Below are positions 6,766 through 8,785 of a DNA stretch of 8,785 bases, in pieces. Source of the stretch: DASZZV01 sp035544835. GTDB lineage: Bacteria > Acidobacteriota > Thermoanaerobaculia > Gp7-AA8. Numbering within the stretch: the first letter of the stretch is position 1; every line of letters starts with the position of its first letter. The stretch is from the NCBI GenBank assembly GCA_035544835.1, contig DASZZV010000219.1, positions 1-8,785 of the forward strand. Reading direction: 5' to 3'. The notes beneath the pieces were generated by a model. That model was not told where the DNA came from. It saw only the letters and a program-made list of their open reading frames with translations, and ran no database searches. The position numbers and the translations under genes were made by a program.

Positions 6766-7335
6766 TCAGCGACCTAGCTTGCCTTCCGAGTAAACGCCCC
6801 AGTCGCCGTCGGTGCTGCGCAGCATCCGGACGGCGATCCTGGCGATCAATTTGCGCAACGATCCGCGCGAGGCAGCGTCATCTTCGACCAGTCCGAGGGC
6901 GATGTAATAAAGGAGGCCATTCGAAGACATGCTCGAGGCCGAACATCGCAGCACCGCGAAAGAAATCGAGTACAGCTCTTCGTGATGATCGAAGTCGATG
7001 ACCAGCTTCCGTCCTGCCAGAATCGGCATGCTGGTGAGGATTCCAGCGCCGGCGCAGCTCAGATCGACGATGTCGACGCCTACCGTTCCCAGCATTCCGC
7101 GAATCGATGGCTCGACATGTACGCGCAGTGCGCGACGGCGCTCCACGCGATCGAGCATGGGAAGACTCACCCTGCTGAACTCCCTCACACCCTTCGCCCG
7201 CAGCTCAGTCTCGCTGATGGCGTCGGCGCAAATCAGACCGGGGATCTCCCCTTTTGCATCATCGATTTCCCACCCTACCCACCACTCTCTCTCGCACGCC
7301 GGGTCAATCGAGATTTTCTGGATGTAGTGCGACAT
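6766..7335 (-). CDS. PilZ-domain protein with an uncharacterised N-terminal region
   Basis: This 189-aa protein has a PilZ cyclic-di-GMP-binding domain preceded by about 60 residues of unknown function. The PilZ signature is visible as RxxxR at R67-RAL-R71 (in VERRRALRVHVEP) and DxSxxG at D91-LS-CA-G96 (in VDIVDLSCAGAGIL). The barrel continues through LVIDFDHHEELYSISFAVLR (111-130) and YYIALGLVED (143-152), and a helical tail follows (159-172). The N-terminal part, with REWWVGWEIDDAKGEIPGLICADAISETEL, has no membrane segment and I do not recognise it. The start is the ATG at 7335, because ggggagg sits 4 bases upstream; a GTG at 7368 in the same frame would place that ribosome site inside the gene. 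It converges on the large membrane protein gene with 31 bp between stops and no clear terminator. A role in cyclic-di-GMP signalling is family knowledge; the target is unknown. Confidence 0.78.
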   Translation of the reverse strand: MSHYIQKISIDPACEREWWVGWEIDDAKGEIPGLICADAISETELRAKGVREFSRVSLPMLDRVERRRALRVHVEPSIRGMLGTVGVDIVDLSCAGAGILTSMPILAGRKLVIDFDHHEELYSISFAVLRCSASSMSSNGLLYYIALGLVEDDAASRGSLRKLIARIAVRMLRSTDGDWGVYSEGKLGR

Positions 7336-7427
7336 GGCGCCTCCCCGAGGCAAATAGGGATGAAGCACAAATTGAAAGAATGAGAAAGAATAAGCGATCC
7401 GGGGGGAAAAGCCATCCTTAAAACCTG

Positions 7428-7520
7428 ATTTCGGATCTCGGATTTCGGATTTCGGATTTTAAAAAAAACAACTTCCTCTGGTTCTTCTAAATTCGAAATC
7501 CGAAATCCGAAATCCGAAAT
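7428..7520. repeat. Long inverted repeat built from heptamer tandem units (tttcgga / tccgaaa)
   Basis: The left arm has four consecutive heptamers: tttcgga, tctcgga, tttcgga, tttcgga (7429-7456). The right arm has ttcgaaa followed by three copies of tccgaaa (7492-7519). Positions 7428-7459 pair with 7489-7520 at 30 of 32 positions; one exception is c7437 opposite a7511 and the other a g-t pair at 7455/7493. The loop is 29 bases and begins with an a-run. The structure lies in the 225-bp divergent gap between the second PilZ gene and the lipid kinase gene, ending 40 bp before the kinase start codon. It could extrude as a DNA cruciform, or fold as an RNA hairpin in a leader. Frames that read through it are repeat translations, not genes. 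Confidence 0.88.
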
Positions 7521-7560
7521 TCGCTGTAACCCTGCCGCCCGACTCGCGCAGAATGTCGTC

Positions 7561-8475
7561 ATGTCCAGACACGCCGTGCTGATTTACAACCCCTACGCGG
7601 GAACGCTGCTGCGAAAGCCGGAAGCGTTCCGGTCGGCGATGAATATTCTCGCCAGATCCGGAATGGAAGTTTCGCCGGCCCCCACCACAGGGCCGCGCAC
7701 AGCAGCCGCCATCGCCCGTGAGTGGATGGACAAGGGGGTCGATCTCGTAATCGCCTGCGGCGGTGACGGCACGATCAATGAGGTAGCGGAAGCTCTGGTC
7801 GGCACAGCGACTCCCCTCGGAATTCTGCCGGGAGGAACGGCCAACGTGATGGCCCTCGAGCTCGGACTGGGCCTGAAGCTCGATGAGGCGGCTGAGAAAC
7901 TGAGCCGCGCTGTCGAGACCCGTATCGCCGTTGCGCGTCTCACCACCGGGGAGGTTGCTCCCCGCTATTTCCTGCTGATGGCTGGGGCCGGGGTTGACGC
8001 GCAGGTCATCTACCACCTCAGCCAGCCCTTAAAGGACCGCTGGGGGAAATTCGCCTACTGGATCGCCGCATCCCGTCAGCTGGGGCGCTCGCTGGCAGAG
8101 CTCGATGTCACCATCGACGGTGAGACTCGCCGCTGCTCGTTCGCTCTGGCTAGCAGGATCCGAAAGTACGGCGGCCCCATCGTCGTCGCTCCCGGCGCGC
8201 ATCTTCTGCACGATCATTTCGAGGTCGTCCTCTTCGAAGGTGCATCGACGTTCCGATATCTGCGCTATCTGCTGGGAGTAGCGCGGGGAACGCTCGATGG
8301 CACGGCCGGGGTCACAATCCGGCGCGCCCAATCCGTTCATCTCAGCTGCCCCGATGACGTGCGCGTTCGCCTGCAGCTCGATGGTGACTACGCCGGGAAG
8401 TTGCCAGCAACGATTGAGATCGTTCCCGACGCGCTCACGCTGCTGGTCCCGGATTCGTTTCGTCTGGAAACGTGA
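7561..8475 (+). CDS. Diacylglycerol kinase-like lipid kinase (YegS/BmrU/DgkB family)
   Basis: This 304-aa protein is a DAGK-catalytic-domain lipid kinase. Family members phosphorylate diacylglycerol, phosphatidylglycerol or related lipids with ATP at the inner face of the membrane. The N-terminal nucleotide-binding domain shows the NPYAG motif (10-14), the GGDGTINEV motif (67-75) and GILPGGTANVMA (87-98), which together form the ATP site. The C-terminal beta-sandwich domain begins near residue 125 and carries AGAGVDAQV (141-149) and GGPIVVAPGA (204-213). In the C-terminal acidic motif, where the family usually reads DGE, this protein has D274-G-D276 (QLDGDYAGK), a conservative change. Length is normal (about 300). 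The ATG at 7561 lies directly before the conserved first strand; the ribosome site is weak. The lipid substrate cannot be assigned. It stands alone, with a heptamer inverted repeat upstream and a convergent regulator gene 18 bp downstream. Confidence 0.9.
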   Translation: MSRHAVLIYNPYAGTLLRKPEAFRSAMNILARSGMEVSPAPTTGPRTAAAIAREWMDKGVDLVIACGGDGTINEVAEALVGTATPLGILPGGTANVMALELGLGLKLDEAAEKLSRAVETRIAVARLTTGEVAPRYFLLMAGAGVDAQVIYHLSQPLKDRWGKFAYWIAASRQLGRSLAELDVTIDGETRRCSFALASRIRKYGGPIVVAPGAHLLHDHFEVVLFEGASTFRYLRYLLGVARGTLDGTAGVTIRRAQSVHLSCPDDVRVRLQLDGDYAGKLPATIEIVPDALTLLVPDSFRLET

Positions 8476-8493
8476 GGCTCGTCGCGAAACCCC

Positions 8494-8685
8494 TCATAAG
8501 CTCCGGCCCCCCCGGGTGCTCTCCACGCTTCTGAGAATCTGCTCCAGTGCGCGCGGAACGCTGATCGGAATCTCACCCTCCTCCCAACGGCGCACTGTGT
8601 TCGATTTGACACCCAGCTGGACGGCCAGAAGCTCGGTGCTGAGCCCCGCGGCGAGTCGACGAGATTTCAATTCCTGAGGTGTCAT
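8494..8685 (-). CDS. Small XRE-type helix-turn-helix DNA-binding protein
   Basis: This 63-aa protein is almost entirely a Cro/C1-type helix-turn-helix domain. MTPQELKSRRLAAGLS (1-16) forms the first helix region. STELLAVQLGVKSNTVRRWEEGE (16-38) gives the helix-turn-helix and the typical W-E-x-G end. A short helix, ISVPRALEQILRS (41-53), follows. It probably binds DNA as a dimer; there is no effector domain. The ATG at 8685 is preceded by agga about 8 bases upstream on the minus strand. The same frame is open further upstream to 8766, but those residues are not domain-like and would run back through the likely promoter. No toxin-like partner is visible on the downstream side, where the lipid kinase gene converges with only 18 bp between stops; any partner upstream lies beyond the window edge. 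Confidence 0.8.
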   Translation of the reverse strand: MTPQELKSRRLAAGLSTELLAVQLGVKSNTVRRWEEGEIPISVPRALEQILRSVESTRGGRSL

Positions 8686-8750
8686 GAGATTTCCTGGGAA
8701 GCGACCAATCGGGAGATCTCTCGATTCGGCCCTCCTGAACTGCGGCCGCG

Positions 8751-8782
8751 ATCTTACCCCGGCCATGTCAAAAAAGTGTCAA
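8751..8782 (-). promoter_or_regulatory. Candidate promoter with doubled TTGACA box for the XRE regulator gene
   Basis: Read on the minus strand, TTGACA occurs twice, at 8782-8777 and at 8771-8766, 11 bp apart (one helical turn), with an intervening T-run. TAAGAT at 8756-8751 resembles a -10 box. Spacing from the first box is 20 bp and from the second 9 bp, so neither pairing is ideal for sigma-70 (about 17). The repeated boxes could equally be an operator, perhaps for the small regulator itself. This is inference from pattern only. Confidence 0.35.
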
Positions 8783-8785
8783 GCG

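Noticed and set aside
7336..7368. GTG start at 7368 for the second PilZ gene
   Set aside because: A strong ggggagg site lies just before the ATG at 7335, and the extra 11 residues are not domain-like.
7428..7520. CRISPR-like array
   Set aside because: The repeats are contiguous 7-bp units without spacers, arranged as opposed arms. No cas gene is present.
7275..7562. 95-codon open frame on the minus strand
   Set aside because: It translates straight through both arms of the heptamer inverted repeat and overlaps the second PilZ gene in another frame. The sequence is repeat-driven.
7459..8016. 185-codon open frame on the minus strand
   Set aside because: It is antisense to the conserved N-terminal half of the lipid kinase, and its C-terminus is just the translated heptamer repeat.
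8473..8496. Bidirectional terminator between the lipid kinase and XRE genes
   Set aside because: tgagg and cctca can pair, but the stem is only 5 bp with a 14-base loop and no T-run on either side. It mainly reflects the two opposed TGA stops.
8686..8766. 27-residue upstream extension of the XRE regulator
   Set aside because: The helix-turn-helix domain starts cleanly at the ATG at 8685, which has its own ribosome site. The extension would begin within the candidate promoter.

Overview
The window is ordinary-looking chromosomal DNA from a GC-rich bacterium, with eight supportable genes and several unusually structured intergenic repeats. The gene content (XerD, a MacB-type permease, PilZ proteins, a pirin, a diacylglycerol-kinase-like lipid kinase) and the palindromic repeat style suggest an Acidobacteriota-like or similar environmental lineage. 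That placement is an inference from style. No rRNA or tRNA gene and no phylogenetic marker is visible to settle it.

Layout, left to right: a partial minus-strand hypothetical gene runs off the left edge (1-314). Divergent from it is xerD (420-1352, +). A palindrome-rich repeat cluster (1408-1600) separates xerD from a MacB-like ABC transporter permease (1623-2852, +). A 7-bp tandem repeat fills the convergent gap before a short PilZ-domain gene (2917-3276, -). The next 356 bp hold no gene but contain a 232-bp element with 27-bp inverted ends (3396-3627). It abuts the stop codon of a YhhW-type pirin gene (3633-4334, -). Divergent from the pirin is a large polytopic membrane protein gene (4398-6734, +) with a GT-C glycosyltransferase-like look. 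It converges on a second PilZ-domain gene (6766-7335, -). A 32-bp-arm inverted repeat built of heptamers (7428-7520) lies in the divergent gap before a YegS/DgkB-type lipid kinase gene (7561-8475, +). Last is a 63-aa XRE-type helix-turn-helix regulator (8494-8685, -) with its upstream region running to the right edge.

Genes alternate strand almost singly, so there is little operon structure and no obvious shared pathway. The two PilZ proteins point to cyclic-di-GMP control, but no GGDEF or EAL enzyme is present. I found no defence island, CRISPR array, prophage or insertion sequence with a transposase. The most distinctive content is in the intergenic DNA: two different palindrome-rich element families and period-7 repeat tracts of different sequence. 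I do not see convincing evidence of a wholly new protein system.
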